53,387 bases of DNA, from contig WQXJ01000011.1 in NCBI GenBank assembly GCA_009784895.1, positions 1 through 53,387 of the forward strand, in the 5' to 3' direction. A model generated the notes under the pieces. It did not search any database and had not been told where the DNA came from. It was given only the letters and a program-made list of their open reading frames with translations. Source of the stretch: Micrococcales bacterium. GTDB lineage: Bacteria; Actinomycetota; Actinomycetes; Actinomycetales; WQXJ01. Below are positions 16,742-27,520 of this stretch, piece by piece. Every line of letters begins with the position of its first letter. Position 1 is the stretch's first letter. Both the position numbers and the translations under genes were made by a program.

Positions 16742-19700
16742 GCCCCGACCTGCTGTAGAGGGCTGCATTCGAAGGCGCCTTGGCGCTGGGCCTCAATCGC
16801 CTGGACGGCCGCAGCCAACTGTTGGGTGGTGGTGACGATTGGCCGGTCCATCGAGGTGATGGCGGCCCTGATTTCGTAACCATCCGCCCTGGCCCCGGCG
16901 CCGGAGGGAGTGTTGACCACCATGTCTATGGCGCCTTTCAGGATCAGATCAACCACAGTGGGCTCGCCGTTTGGCCCTGGGCCTTCGCTGGCTTTGCGCA
17001 CCGGGCGGCAGGGGATCGAGTTGCGTCGCAGCACCGAGGCCGTGCCTTCGGTCGCCAGCACCTCGAAACCCATTTCGACCAGGCGTTTGACCGGGAAGAT
17101 AAGCGACCGCTTGTCGCGGTCTGCGACCGAGACGAAAACTACGCCGCTGTCCGGCAATCCACCAAAGGCCGCTTTCTGGCTCTTGGCGAAGGCCCTGGGG
17201 AAGTCGCCGGCCCGGCCCATAACCTCGCCGGTTGAACGCATCTCTGGGCCCAGAACCGTGTCGACCGATTGGCCTTGTTCGGTGCGGAAGCGCGAGAAGG
17301 GCAGGACCGCTTCTTTGACGGCGAAGCCCTGGCCTTCGAGTTCCGCCATGTCCGATGCCGGCAAGACGCCTTGGGCCTTCAGCTCACCAATTGGGCTGCC
17401 GGCCATGATGAGACAGGCCGCTTTGGCCAGGGGCACGCCGGTGGCTTTGGCCACAAATGGCACCGTCCGGCTGGCCCGCGGGTTGGCTTCCAAGACGTAA
17501 AGGACATCACCCATTAGGGCGTATTGGATATTGATCAAGCCCTGGACGCCCACTCCCTTGGCAATGGCCTCGGTTGAGCTGCGAATGGTCTCGATATCGC
17601 GTTTGGACAGGGTCACCGGCGGCAGGACGCAGGCCGAATCGCCAGAGTGGATGCCGGCTTCTTCGATGTGTTCCATGACGCCGCCCAGGAACAGTTCCTG
17701 GCCGTCGTAAAGCGCGTCGACGTCAATTTCGATGGCGTCATCTAAGAACCGGTCGATTAGCACCGGCGCGTCGGCGTGTCCACCCACCGGCAGGGCTTTG
17801 GCCATGTAGTCATCGAGCTGGGTTTCGTCGTAGACGATCTCCATGCCCCTACCGCCTAAGACATAGCTGGGGCGAACCAACACTGGGAAGCCGATGCGTT
17901 GGGCCACCTCTTGGGCTTGACCCACGGTGAAGGCGGTGCCATAGGGCGGAGCCGGCAGCCCGGCACGGGCCAAGACCTGCCCAAACGCGCCGCGGTTTTC
18001 GGCCGCGTCGATGGCCTTGGGTGAGGTTCCCCAAATGGGCAGACCAGCTTCAGCTAAGCGATTGGCCAGCGACAGCGGCGTTTGGCCACCCAGTTGCACA
18101 ATGACACCGGCCACGGGTCCTGCTCGGCATTCAGATTCGTAGACCTCCATGACATCTTCGAAGGTCAGCGGCTCGAAGTAGAGCCTGTCTGAGATGTCGT
18201 AGTCGGTTGATACGGTTTCCGGGTTGCAGTTGATCATGACCGTCTCGTACTGCGGACGCAGGGCCAAGGCGGCATGGACACAGGAGTAGTCGAATTCGAT
18301 GCCCTGGCCAATCCGGTTGGGCCCGGAGCCCAGGATCAGCACGGCCGGTTTGGTGCGGGTTTCGACCTCGGTTTGCTCCTCGTAAGACGAATAGAGGTAG
18401 CGGGTGTGGGCTTGGAACTGACCAGAGCAGGTGTCAACCGTTTTGTAGGCCGGGCGCAGGTTGAAGGCGTGACGGATCTCGCGCACGGTCGCCTCGCCAA
18501 TCCGGCGAAGGGAGGCTATTTGGGCGTCTGAGAGCCCGTGGCGTTTGGCCTGCCTTAGAGTCTCAGGGTCGAGGGCCGGGCCTTGGGCCACTTGGGCAGC
18601 GGTTTCATTGATTAGACAGATCTGGTCTAAGAACCACGGGTCGATGTAGCTGGCCTGGAACAGCCGGTTTATGCCGTCGGTGCCCAGGGCCCTCAAGGCT
18701 TGCTGAACGTCGATAAGGCGATGGTCGGTGGGGGTGGCGGTTGACTCGATCAGGTCATCAAGCTCCTGGCCGCTTGGGGGTTGGCCGTCCCAGTGGAATT
18801 GGGTGCCGGTTTTGTCAATCGAGCGCATGGCCTTGCCCAGGGCCTCGGTGAAGGACCGGCCCAGCGACATCGCTTCGCCAACCGATTTCATGGTGGTGGT
18901 CAAGGTTGGGTCGGCCATGGGGAACTTCTCAAAAGCGAAGCGGGGCACTTTGACCACGATGTAGTCGACTGACGGGTCGAGGCTGGACGGGGTGGTCTCG
19001 GTGATGTCATTTGGGATCTCATCGAGGCAGTAACCAAGGGCCAGGCGGGCGGCGATTTTAGCAATGGGGAAGCCGGTCGCCTTCGAGGCCAAGGCGGACG
19101 ATCGCGACACTCTTGGGTTCATTTCAATAACGACAATGCGGCCGTTATGAGGGTGAATGGCGAACTGAATGTTGCAGCCACCGGTGTCGACGCCAACCTG
19201 GCGCAGCACACCGACGCCGATTTGACGAAGCTTTTGCAGCTCCTTGTCCGTCAGGGTCAAGGCTGGCGCAATGGCGATTGAATCCCCGGTGTGAACCCCC
19301 ATCGGGTCGACGTTCTCGATTGAGCAGACCACCACCACGTTGTCCTGGCAGTCGCGCACAATTTCCAGCTCGATCTCTTTCCAGCCAATGATGGATTCTT
19401 CGAGCAACACTTCACTGGTGGGCGAATAGTGCAGCCCGGCCCCGGCAATCCGTTCTAGGTCTTCGCGGTTGTAGGCGATACCGCTGCCCAGGCCGCCCAT
19501 GGTGAAAGACGGGCGGATGACAACCGGATAACCCAAGTCCTCAACTGCCCTTTGGCAGTCCTCCATTGAGTAGGCCATATGCGACTTTGGCACCTGGGCG
19601 CCAACCTGTTCGACCACCTGTTTGAACTGTTGGCGGTCCTCTCCGGAGGTAATGGCCTCGACTCGGGCGCCAATCAGTTCAACGTTGTACTTCTCCAGGA

Positions 19701-20019
19701 CGCCGGCTTTGGCCAAGGCGACCGCGGCGTTGAGACCGGTTTGGCCACCTAGTGTGGGCAGGATGGCGTCCGGGCGTTCTTTGGCGATGATCGTGGTCAG
19801 GGCCTCAAGGGTGATTGGCTCAACGTAGGTGGCGTCGGCAAACTCCGGATCGGTCATGATGGTGGCCGGGTTGGAGTTGACCAAGATCACCCGGATGCCC
19901 TCGTCTTGCAGCACACGGCAAGCTTGGGTGCCGGAGTAGTCGAATTCGCAGGCCTGGCCAATCACAATGGGGCCAGAACCAATCACCAAGACAGAGGTGA
20001 TGTCGGCACGTTTGGGCAT
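16738..20019 (-). CDS. carB: Carbamoyl phosphate synthase large subunit
   Basis: Makes carbamoyl phosphate from bicarbonate, ammonia and two ATP for both pyrimidine and arginine synthesis. The 1093-residue product is full length, with two homologous ATP-grasp halves: [21 protein letters not shown] at the start and the second-half counterpart [20 protein letters not shown]. The C-terminal allosteric domain is present ([19 protein letters not shown]). The ATG at 20019 has an AAGGAG ribosome binding site; an upstream in-frame start at 20097 runs through the leader RNA. Normally carA precedes it, but here the divergent surface-protein genes do. A PyrR-type element precedes the start. Confidence 0.97.
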   Translation of the reverse strand: MPKRADITSVLVIGSGPIVIGQACEFDYSGTQACRVLQDEGIRVILVNSNPATIMTDPEFADATYVEPITLEALTTIIAKERPDAILPTLGGQTGLNAAVALAKAGVLEKYNVELIGARVEAITSGEDRQQFKQVVEQVGAQVPKSHMAYSMEDCQRAVEDLGYPVVIRPSFTMGGLGSGIAYNREDLERIAGAGLHYSPTSEVLLEESIIGWKEIELEIVRDCQDNVVVVCSIENVDPMGVHTGDSIAIAPALTLTDKELQKLRQIGVGVLRQVGVDTGGCNIQFAIHPHNGRIVVIEMNPRVSRSSALASKATGFPIAKIAARLALGYCLDEIPNDITETTPSSLDPSVDYIVVKVPRFAFEKFPMADPTLTTTMKSVGEAMSLGRSFTEALGKAMRSIDKTGTQFHWDGQPPSGQELDDLIESTATPTDHRLIDVQQALRALGTDGINRLFQASYIDPWFLDQICLINETAAQVAQGPALDPETLRQAKRHGLSDAQIASLRRIGEATVREIRHAFNLRPAYKTVDTCSGQFQAHTRYLYSSYEEQTEVETRTKPAVLILGSGPNRIGQGIEFDYSCVHAALALRPQYETVMINCNPETVSTDYDISDRLYFEPLTFEDVMEVYESECRAGPVAGVIVQLGGQTPLSLANRLAEAGLPIWGTSPKAIDAAENRGAFGQVLARAGLPAPPYGTAFTVGQAQEVAQRIGFPVLVRPSYVLGGRGMEIVYDETQLDDYMAKALPVGGHADAPVLIDRFLDDAIEIDVDALYDGQELFLGGVMEHIEEAGIHSGDSACVLPPVTLSKRDIETIRSSTEAIAKGVGVQGLINIQYALMGDVLYVLEANPRASRTVPFVAKATGVPLAKAACLIMAGSPIGELKAQGVLPASDMAELEGQGFAVKEAVLPFSRFRTEQGQSVDTVLGPEMRSTGEVMGRAGDFPRAFAKSQKAAFGGLPDSGVVFVSVADRDKRSLIFPVKRLVEMGFEVLATEGTASVLRRNSIPCRPVRKASEGPGPNGEPTVVDLILKGAIDMVVNTPSGAGARADGYEIRAAITSMDRPIVTTTQQLAAAVQAIEAQRQGAFECSPLQQVGA

Positions 20020-20026
20020 GGGCTTC

Positions 20027-20058
20027 TCCTTCCCCGCCTCACAGGACGGGATTAAAGG
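20027..20058 (-). promoter_or_regulatory. PyrR-binding RNA element upstream of carB
   Basis: The minus-strand leader contains AATCCCGTCC-TGTGAGG-CGGG, a short stem (CCCG/CGGG) displaying the TGTGAGG loop typical of PyrR sites, running into the AAGGAG ribosome binding site of carB. It closely matches the element before pyrR at 42532-42562. This arrangement is known from mycobacterial pyr leaders, where PyrR bound with UMP blocks translation initiation. Confidence 0.7.
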
Positions 20059-20347
20059 CTGGACGCTTCGCCCGGCTAGCCTACCGGCACCGAGCAACGG
20101 CCTGGCGTTGCGGTCGCGGCCGGTTGCTCATCAGCCCGGGACCGGCCCGTCCTTGGTCAGCCCGCCTGTCTAGATACGGCATAATGGAACCAGTCCACAA
20201 CTAAACGCCCCAGAGTTCTGCCGCTCAACCCCGCCAACATACATATCCAGCCCATACGCCATGACACGTGAAGCCCTCATGGTGAGTCGGTTCGAGGTCG
20301 CCCTAGGTGAGCGGCCCCGAACCGCGGTAGGAAGGTGAACCCTCGAA
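20059..20347. other. Divergent intergenic region between carB and the first surface gene
   Basis: It should hold promoters for carB (minus) and the first surface protein gene (plus). On the plus strand a CATAAT hexamer near 20181 is -10-like but lacks a good -35 box, and GGTTCG/CGAACC arms around 20289-20322 could form a hairpin in the 5' untranslated region. I found no remnant of the carA glutaminase domain on either strand. Confidence 0.4.
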
Positions 20348-23300
20348 ATGGCTACAACTCGATTTGGATCCGTCAACAATCCAAAGCGATGGATCGCGGC
20401 CACGGCCTTGGCCGGCCTGGTCTTCGCAGGGTTGGCCACGAGCGCGGCGCAAGCCAACCCGCCGCCTGAGGATGTCACCGCTACGCCGGTGTTGCATAAG
20501 AACACCTCAGATAGCCAGGTCGTACCCGGCCAGTCGTTCACCTACACCATCACCATTGGTTGTTCATCTATTACCGACCGGGGTTGCCGCGACGCGGTTT
20601 TGACTGACGTAGTGCCGGCGCCATTTGTGGTAACTGGCGCGGTGGCGTTGGGTGGAACCAACTCGGGCGATGCCACTTACGCCGGCAACATTGTGACAGT
20701 GGTGTGGACCACCCCCCTGGGCGATGGCACCATTGGCATGCTTGATAACACCACCTCGACAGTGCAGATCACGGCCGAGCTGCCACTCGACGCCTCCTAC
20801 GACTTCAATGGCAGGCCTGTCCTAAACGATGCTGTTATGACTGGCTCCAACTTCGACGATGTCCACGACCAGGTGGCAGTTACCCCCTTGATTCCAAAGG
20901 TGCTGGAGACCACACCAACCAAGACTCTCGACCCGCCAACCCTGGTAGCGCTCCTTGATGAAGCGGTTACGGCCGTGCTAGCAGGCACCAACAACTCCAA
21001 TGGTTCAGTTGAATCTTTGGCTATCCAAGACCCGGTCGACCCGACGGCTACGCCCAATCCCTTCGAATACTTGGAGTTCCAGAGTTTTGGCTCGGTTGTT
21101 CCACCAGCCGGGGCTGATCCAGGCCAAACCACCTACGAGGTCTACGTCGACACCGGCGGTGGGGTTTACGACTGGGTCGACGCCCCCGGCGGCGTGTTAC
21201 CAGCTGGGGTCACCGGCGATATGGTGCGTGGCACCCGCGTCACCTTCTACGGCCTTATCCCGCCAGGAGAGACCGGCACGGTCGAGTTGAACTTGGCTTT
21301 GACGGCCGATGGCGTGGCTCTGGGCGATGGCGCGTTGATCGACAATTCGGTGTTGTCAGAGGTAACGCTCGGTGGCGACAGCGCCACCGGCACGGCCAAC
21401 GACTCGCTGGTGCTGCGCGACAACCAAGTTTGGGTCGGCGCCACCAAAGAGTTCAACCCCTATTGGGTCCTGGCAGGCGATTCGAGCACAGTCACCCTGG
21501 GCGCCTCGAACCAGTCAAGTATTCAGATCACCACGTTGACCATCACTGAACCGTCAAGTGGCACCTTCCCAACTGAGTACACCTTTGGCGGCTTCACCGC
21601 CGGTATTAGATACCCGGCTGGCGCACTTTCGGGGGTTGTGACGGTGTGGATTGGCACCACTCCATATCCAGTGCCGTTTGGTGACGGTGACACTCCGGAC
21701 ATCGCCACTGAGATTGCTCCGGCCCTGCTCTCAGAGGTCGAGTGGTTTGAGGTTACTTTCACCGGGGACATCTTGGCGGGCGGTGACACCGAGATTGTCT
21801 TTGACGTGATTACTGATCCGACCACACCGGGCGTGACCCCGCTGACCAACGAAGTTGGAGTTCACGGCGACAACGGCAGCGCCAGCGATGATGCCACGGC
21901 CCAAGATGACCTCTACATCTACGACGAGGTGATTGAGCCCTACGTCAACAAGTCAGTTCGTCCCACGCCGATTCTGGGTGTGCCCGGCCAGTACGTCACC
22001 GTTTCGCTTGAGGGCGGCCTAACCGATTGGCCCGACCCGCCCACCACTATGACCGGCTCTACCGGCAGCGCCAACCAGATTGTGATCCAAGATCCCCAAG
22101 ATCCGGTTGAGCCAAACGACTGGTGGAACGCCTTTGACCTCTACGCCGTCAGCCAGACACCCATCCCGGCCTGCGCCGAGCTGACCGTTGAGGTCTACGA
22201 CACCACCACCAGCGCTTGGGTTTGGTGGTTTGGCCCAATCCTGGGCGGAACGATCTATTCTGAGGTCTTCCCCGGGCCGCAAGCCACGACCGGTGGCATC
22301 CGGTTCATTTATGACTACGTCGACACACCGCCTTGCCCGGCTGGAGGTTTCCCACCCGGTACCGACTTGGCGCCGAACTTCGTCAGCCAGCTGCGCGATG
22401 ATGGCCGCTACAACCCCGGCCCACCTTTCAGCGACACCAGCTCGACTTTTGTGCCGAACTGCGCCCAAACCGACGCGACCAGCCCCAACGACCCCATCGT
22501 CAGCCCTGGCCAAGCCACCATGCCCCCGGGCACCTGCCCAGAAATTGAGATCCTGCCAGTCCAGCCCGGCCAGGGCCAGGACATGATCGACAAGAGCTTT
22601 GGCCAGTCCAGTTCCGGTGGCATCAAAAGCGTCATTGCCCGCTCGGGTGACACCATTCCTTCGGTGCTGTCCTGGTCCACTGGCGGCTATTCCAACCTGG
22701 ACAGCGTTGAGATCACCGACATCATTGACCCGGCCGGCACCGCCTTGGCCGATTCGATTTTTGACGCCTTCGACCTGCACACCATCCAGGCCATTACCCC
22801 GGCCACTGACCCGCTAATCGCCTACGACCAAGTCCAAGCGGTCTACCTTTACAACCGCACCACCTCGACCTGGGAGCCCGCTGCTAACAGCCCCTGCCCG
22901 GCCGGTTGTGATGGCCAAATGCCAGCCATTACTCTCACCGCCGCCGAGATGGAGACAACCATTGGCGTCCAGTTGGTGATCATCGAAAGCCCAAACCGGG
23001 ATACCGCCTTGCAGGCCAACCCGGCCGGCCCACCGGTTGGTTCCGGCGTGGCCAGTTCCTTTGGCTACTCCCGTCCCATCACACTGGTGTGGCAGGTGCG
23101 TGATAACAGGCGGTCAGACTTCTCACCGGTTTTGGGTGACGAGTGGTACAACCTGCCAGATGAGGGCGATGTACTCAACACTGTGGGCATTACCGGCTAC
23201 CTCCCAGATGGTTCTACCCAGGAAGACACGGCTTCAGATGATGTGCTGATTATCGATGTGCCACTGACCACTATCACCAACAAGACCTGGTCCGGCGGAC

Positions 23301-26300
23301 CGATAGCGGTCCCAGATAGCCCATCTGGACTGACGCCAGATCAATTCCCGGTTTCCCGTATCACCGTGACCACCCGTAACACCACTCCGGCCCGGGTTGA
23401 CCAGTTGGTAATCACTGACCCGGCACCTGGGGCAGTGGCACCGGATACCGATGCTTTTAACGCCTTTGACCTGATCAGTATTGTCTCCATTACGCCGCCA
23501 GCCGGAGCCGACCCGGCCAATACCGTGGTGACGCTGTACTGCACCGGTGGAGCTGAATATGACTTCGACACAACTACGGCTCTGGCCCTGACCTTTACCA
23601 CTATGCCCTGTGCTGATGTGATTGGCATCCAGGTCAGCTTTGACGGACGGATTGCCTCGGGCGGGATTGGCGAAATCGTCTTCGATATGCGGCTGCGCGC
23701 GATCTACCGTGACACCGGCGGCCAGGTCTCGGCCGCAGACGGGCCGCTGTTCAACCGAGCCGAAGGTGTCATTGCCGATGTCGATTCGCCAGGACCGTGC
23801 CCGCCGCCGCCTGGCGCCCGCTACGAATGCGACCAGGCTTCGACCAATATTCCACTGGCCAACCCAAGCTTTGGCGTGGTGGCATCAAAGACAATCAGCC
23901 CCTCCCAGCAGTATGAAGGTGACTACGCGCCGGTCACCGTCACCCTGGGCGGCCAACCGACCGGCTCAGCCCGGGCCTGGACCATGGTGCTGGCCGATGA
24001 CGACCCGGCCTTTTGGAACGCCTTTGACTTTGTTGGTATGGACCCTTCTTGGGCCTTTGCCCCACCCACCGGCCGGGTGCAGGTTTGTTACTACTGGGAC
24101 GGAGACTTCAGCCCAGCCAACGTCGCCGCCGGTGCCAGCGCCGTCGGCGGCACCGAGGTCTGCCAACAATTAGCCCAAATTGGCGACATCGCCATGGCTG
24201 TGTCCTGGCTGACTGCTCAGATGGCCACCCTACCGGCCGATGCCATCCACGGCCTCCAGTTTGAGTTCTGGACGGCCGATGGCTCCGGCTGGGCCAACCC
24301 ATCCAACCCGGTAGTGACGGTGCCTTTTGTAGTTGAACGCCGCGTCACAATGCGCACCGGCGACCCCACGCCAACCACTCGATCTGACCAAACGGCCGCC
24401 CCCGGTCAAGACCAGGCCGGCATCTTCGTTGACGATATGACTGTTGATGCCGAGTCAGTGATCGTTTCCGGTGGCCAGAGATTGCTGGCGGACGATGCCG
24501 CCAACGCCCAGTACCGCCACCTGCACGACACCGTGGCCCTTTCGGTGGTCAAACAACCCCAAGGCGCCGTGCCGCCAGGCAAGGTCATTCCATTTACGCT
24601 GACTTTCACCAACACCGGCATGCTGCCGCTAGTGGATCCAATCTTTTCTGACCGCTTGCCCACTGACGGCACAGGGCCGCAGCTGATCTTTGACCCAGAT
24701 GCCGACCCGACTGTGCCGCCCTGGTCCTTTGCTTTGGCCGGTGCGGCCCCCTCGCCGCCCAATGGCCTGCCGCTACCAACCAGTCCGAATGACGTGACGG
24801 TCGACCAAACCTCAGTCCCCAACGTGATCTACTTCCACATGCCGCCGGGATCGGTGCTGGAACCCGGTCAGACTTACACCATCACCATCAACTTGATGCT
24901 ACGCCCCGGGCTGGAAACAACCGATCAGGCGCAAAACTGGGCCGCCATCGACATTGGCGGGCTGCCGCTTGACTCCTGTGTTTCAACCGAAGACCCCATC
25001 ACCCATGAATGCATGGATGATTCGACCGTCTGGCCAATGGCCGCCCCGGCGCTCAGCACTATCAAATACGTCAAGGGAGATGTCCTGCCCAGCCTGGCCG
25101 CGCCCCTTTCCGGCGTGCCGGACGTTGTCAGTTCGATCAACAACTACGACTGCACCGGCCAGGCCACACCGGACGGCTTCTACCGCGCCCCGTGTATCCC
25201 GGTGACACTGCCAGGTGACACCGAGACTTGGCGCTTTAGTATTACCAACGCCGGTACTATCCCGCTGACAGAGCTGGTGTCCATCGACAACCTGCCCACG
25301 CCGGGCGACCAAGGTCTAATTGTCATTCTGCCGCGGCAAAGCGCCTGGCAGCCGACCTATGCCGACTGGTTCGACAAAACCGGACTGCCAGCTGGGGCCA
25401 CTTTCGATGTCTACACCTCACCGTTGTCTTTGCCCTGCACGGCCGATCTAGACCCACAAGGTGTCCCTTGCGCGTTGGCGGATTGGACCGAATGGGACCT
25501 GACTCCAGACCCAACCGCCGTGCGCAGTTTGAAATTCGTGATCAAGTTTCCCCCTGGTGAGGAGTTCAAACCGGGTGACACACTGTCGATCGAATTCAAA
25601 ACCGCCACCACACCGAACCGACTCAACGCCGCCAACTACCCCGTCGCCTGGAATACCGTCGCCACCGGCGGCCTGGCCGACGATGCCGGCACCAAACTCA
25701 CAGTGCCGGCCACCGAAGGCCGGCGGGTTGGCGTGACCTACGCCACCGGGCCCATCTTGCTAAAGAAAATCGTCACCGGTCCGGCCGCCTCACTAGCCCC
25801 ACTCAATTTCCCGGTCCAACTAGTCTGCACCGTCGCTGGCGTACCAATGAGCGGCCTGCCCATCATCACTCTGGTGGCCAACGGGCCAGAGGTCAGGTTA
25901 GATGGGCTGCCAGTTGGCGCCGAATGCACCGCCACCGAGCAATGGTGGGGACAAACCAGTCACCAAATTGGTACCGCCACCGTGGGCGGTCCGCTTGACC
26001 CAATTGGCCTGATCACCGTCACAAACGATTTCCAAACGGCCAGCCTGCAGATTCGCAAACAGGTTGACACCCCGGCCCTGGACGCCAACGGCGACCCGGT
26101 TGTCTACGGTCCATTCAGCTTTGCTGTCTCCTGCACCTACTTGGGCAGCCCGGTTTACGCTGACGGCTACGACTTAACCCATCCGATGGAAGAAGATCTC
26201 TGGGACGGCAACACCTGGTCGCTGGCAGGCGAAACGCCCACGGGCACCCCGCTGATGCCCACCGGCACCGAGTGCACCGTTACCGAGACGAACAGCGCCG

Positions 26301-27520
26301 GTGCCCTCGACACCGAAATGGTTGTGACCGACGCCCAAGGCAACCAGACCACGGTGCCCGGCAACCAGGCCACCGTCACCATCGATGACCTATTCACAGT
26401 CGAGGTGTTGGGCATTAACACCTTTGGCGCCGGCTCACTTGAGCTACTCAAGACCGTCACCGGCCCGGCCGCCGGGCAATTTGGTAATGGGCCATTTGTT
26501 TTCAATGTGCTTTGCACGCTTGACACTGGTTCAGGACCGGCGACGGTTTTTGACGGCGACGTCACCCTGACCGGCCCCAACAATCTCTCAGCCACCATTG
26601 ATTTCATTGCCGATGGCGCCGACTGCGACATTACCGAGGTCAACACTGGTGGAGCCACCAGCACCGTGATCACTCCGACCACTGTGACGATCGGAAACAC
26701 GACCACGGTCACGGTCGACATCACCAACACCTTCAACGCCGCCGATTTGACCGTGCATAAGGCCGTCACCGGTGCCGGCGCCAGTCTGTGGGGCGCCGGC
26801 CCGTTTGAGGTCACGCTCGACTGCCTAGACGCCAACGGCAATTCCGTTGCCTTGCCTGGTGGTGCCACACGTATCCTGTCGAACCAAAACAGCTTCACGG
26901 CCGCTTATTCGCCTCTACTTCACGGCCTGGTTTGTACGCTGACCGAAACAGGCACAGGCGGCGCCACCAGTTACACCGTGACCGATTCGACTGGCCAAGT
27001 GGTGACCGATTTCACAATTGTGCAAAACCAAGACGTCGAACTGTGGGTCACCAACACCTTCGACCTGGGCACCATCACCGTGCAAAAGACCGTCAGCGGC
27101 ACCCGGGCAGCCTCACTAACCAACGCCAGCTTCATGGTCTGGCTTGACTGCCAGCTGCAGGGACGGGCCATTGCCATCCCCGGCGGTGCCGCCCGCCAGC
27201 TCAAAGCCGGCGCGCAGGTGGTTTACCAGGATTTGCCGGTTGGGGCCCAGTGCACTGTGACCGAAACAGACAGGGGCGGAGCCAGGACGTCAACTGTCAC
27301 CTACGTCGGAACGAACCAGCCCTTCGCTACCGTTGCAGCCAACAGCACCGCCCTCGTCACAGTCAACAATGACTTTGCCAACCTGGCCTTTACCGGCTCA
27401 GATTGGCTCAACCTACTGATCTGGGCTTTTGCCGGCATCGGCGGAGGCCTGGCCATACGACACAGGCGCCAGCCCACTGGTCAACGCCCCGGGCGCCGCC
27501 TGGCCAAACACCGGGCCTAG
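20348..27520 (+). CDS. Giant sortase-anchored surface protein with DUF11-like and five DUF5979-like domains
   Basis: A 2390-residue secreted wall protein of unknown ligand, probably an adhesin or part of the cell envelope. The N-terminus has Arg/Lys residues, a hydrophobic stretch and AAQA-N, a likely signal peptidase site near residue 36. Residues about 40-1800 are beta-rich repeats of the DUF11 class, with a recurring module marked by (N/D)AFD(L/F) at about 22.13, 22.77, 23.46 and 24.02 kb. From about 25.74 kb five tandem DUF5979-like domains follow, each starting like (L/V)xK-VTG and ending TET/TEx-GG-T. The C-terminus is LAFTG, a membrane helix and a basic tail, a sortase sorting signal of the LAXTG type. 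An AGGAAGGTGA ribosome binding site precedes the ATG. No sortase gene is in the window. Confidence 0.85.
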   Translation: MATTRFGSVNNPKRWIAATALAGLVFAGLATSAAQANPPPEDVTATPVLHKNTSDSQVVPGQSFTYTITIGCSSITDRGCRDAVLTDVVPAPFVVTGAVALGGTNSGDATYAGNIVTVVWTTPLGDGTIGMLDNTTSTVQITAELPLDASYDFNGRPVLNDAVMTGSNFDDVHDQVAVTPLIPKVLETTPTKTLDPPTLVALLDEAVTAVLAGTNNSNGSVESLAIQDPVDPTATPNPFEYLEFQSFGSVVPPAGADPGQTTYEVYVDTGGGVYDWVDAPGGVLPAGVTGDMVRGTRVTFYGLIPPGETGTVELNLALTADGVALGDGALIDNSVLSEVTLGGDSATGTANDSLVLRDNQVWVGATKEFNPYWVLAGDSSTVTLGASNQSSIQITTLTITEPSSGTFPTEYTFGGFTAGIRYPAGALSGVVTVWIGTTPYPVPFGDGDTPDIATEIAPALLSEVEWFEVTFTGDILAGGDTEIVFDVITDPTTPGVTPLTNEVGVHGDNGSASDDATAQDDLYIYDEVIEPYVNKSVRPTPILGVPGQYVTVSLEGGLTDWPDPPTTMTGSTGSANQIVIQDPQDPVEPNDWWNAFDLYAVSQTPIPACAELTVEVYDTTTSAWVWWFGPILGGTIYSEVFPGPQATTGGIRFIYDYVDTPPCPAGGFPPGTDLAPNFVSQLRDDGRYNPGPPFSDTSSTFVPNCAQTDATSPNDPIVSPGQATMPPGTCPEIEILPVQPGQGQDMIDKSFGQSSSGGIKSVIARSGDTIPSVLSWSTGGYSNLDSVEITDIIDPAGTALADSIFDAFDLHTIQAITPATDPLIAYDQVQAVYLYNRTTSTWEPAANSPCPAGCDGQMPAITLTAAEMETTIGVQLVIIESPNRDTALQANPAGPPVGSGVASSFGYSRPITLVWQVRDNRRSDFSPVLGDEWYNLPDEGDVLNTVGITGYLPDGSTQEDTASDDVLIIDVPLTTITNKTWSGGPIAVPDSPSGLTPDQFPVSRITVTTRNTTPARVDQLVITDPAPGAVAPDTDAFNAFDLISIVSITPPAGADPANTVVTLYCTGGAEYDFDTTTALALTFTTMPCADVIGIQVSFDGRIASGGIGEIVFDMRLRAIYRDTGGQVSAADGPLFNRAEGVIADVDSPGPCPPPPGARYECDQASTNIPLANPSFGVVASKTISPSQQYEGDYAPVTVTLGGQPTGSARAWTMVLADDDPAFWNAFDFVGMDPSWAFAPPTGRVQVCYYWDGDFSPANVAAGASAVGGTEVCQQLAQIGDIAMAVSWLTAQMATLPADAIHGLQFEFWTADGSGWANPSNPVVTVPFVVERRVTMRTGDPTPTTRSDQTAAPGQDQAGIFVDDMTVDAESVIVSGGQRLLADDAANAQYRHLHDTVALSVVKQPQGAVPPGKVIPFTLTFTNTGMLPLVDPIFSDRLPTDGTGPQLIFDPDADPTVPPWSFALAGAAPSPPNGLPLPTSPNDVTVDQTSVPNVIYFHMPPGSVLEPGQTYTITINLMLRPGLETTDQAQNWAAIDIGGLPLDSCVSTEDPITHECMDDSTVWPMAAPALSTIKYVKGDVLPSLAAPLSGVPDVVSSINNYDCTGQATPDGFYRAPCIPVTLPGDTETWRFSITNAGTIPLTELVSIDNLPTPGDQGLIVILPRQSAWQPTYADWFDKTGLPAGATFDVYTSPLSLPCTADLDPQGVPCALADWTEWDLTPDPTAVRSLKFVIKFPPGEEFKPGDTLSIEFKTATTPNRLNAANYPVAWNTVATGGLADDAGTKLTVPATEGRRVGVTYATGPILLKKIVTGPAASLAPLNFPVQLVCTVAGVPMSGLPIITLVANGPEVRLDGLPVGAECTATEQWWGQTSHQIGTATVGGPLDPIGLITVTNDFQTASLQIRKQVDTPALDANGDPVVYGPFSFAVSCTYLGSPVYADGYDLTHPMEEDLWDGNTWSLAGETPTGTPLMPTGTECTVTETNSAGALDTEMVVTDAQGNQTTVPGNQATVTIDDLFTVEVLGINTFGAGSLELLKTVTGPAAGQFGNGPFVFNVLCTLDTGSGPATVFDGDVTLTGPNNLSATIDFIADGADCDITEVNTGGATSTVITPTTVTIGNTTTVTVDITNTFNAADLTVHKAVTGAGASLWGAGPFEVTLDCLDANGNSVALPGGATRILSNQNSFTAAYSPLLHGLVCTLTETGTGGATSYTVTDSTGQVVTDFTIVQNQDVELWVTNTFDLGTITVQKTVSGTRAASLTNASFMVWLDCQLQGRAIAIPGGAARQLKAGAQVVYQDLPVGAQCTVTETDRGGARTSTVTYVGTNQPFATVAANSTALVTVNNDFANLAFTGSDWLNLLIWAFAGIGGGLAIRHRRQPTGQRPGRRLAKHRA

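Noticed and set aside
20020-20097. N-terminal extension of CarB
   Set aside because: These codons cover the PyrR-type leader and ribosome binding site; family homology starts at the ATG at 20019.
20170-20541. Minus-strand 123-codon open frame as a carA remnant
   Set aside because: Its translation has no CarA glutaminase motif and it overlaps the signal-peptide region of the surface gene.
22019-22780. Long minus-strand open frame inside the first surface gene
   Set aside because: It is antisense to a well-supported repeat protein and reads as low-complexity shadow coding typical of high-GC DNA.
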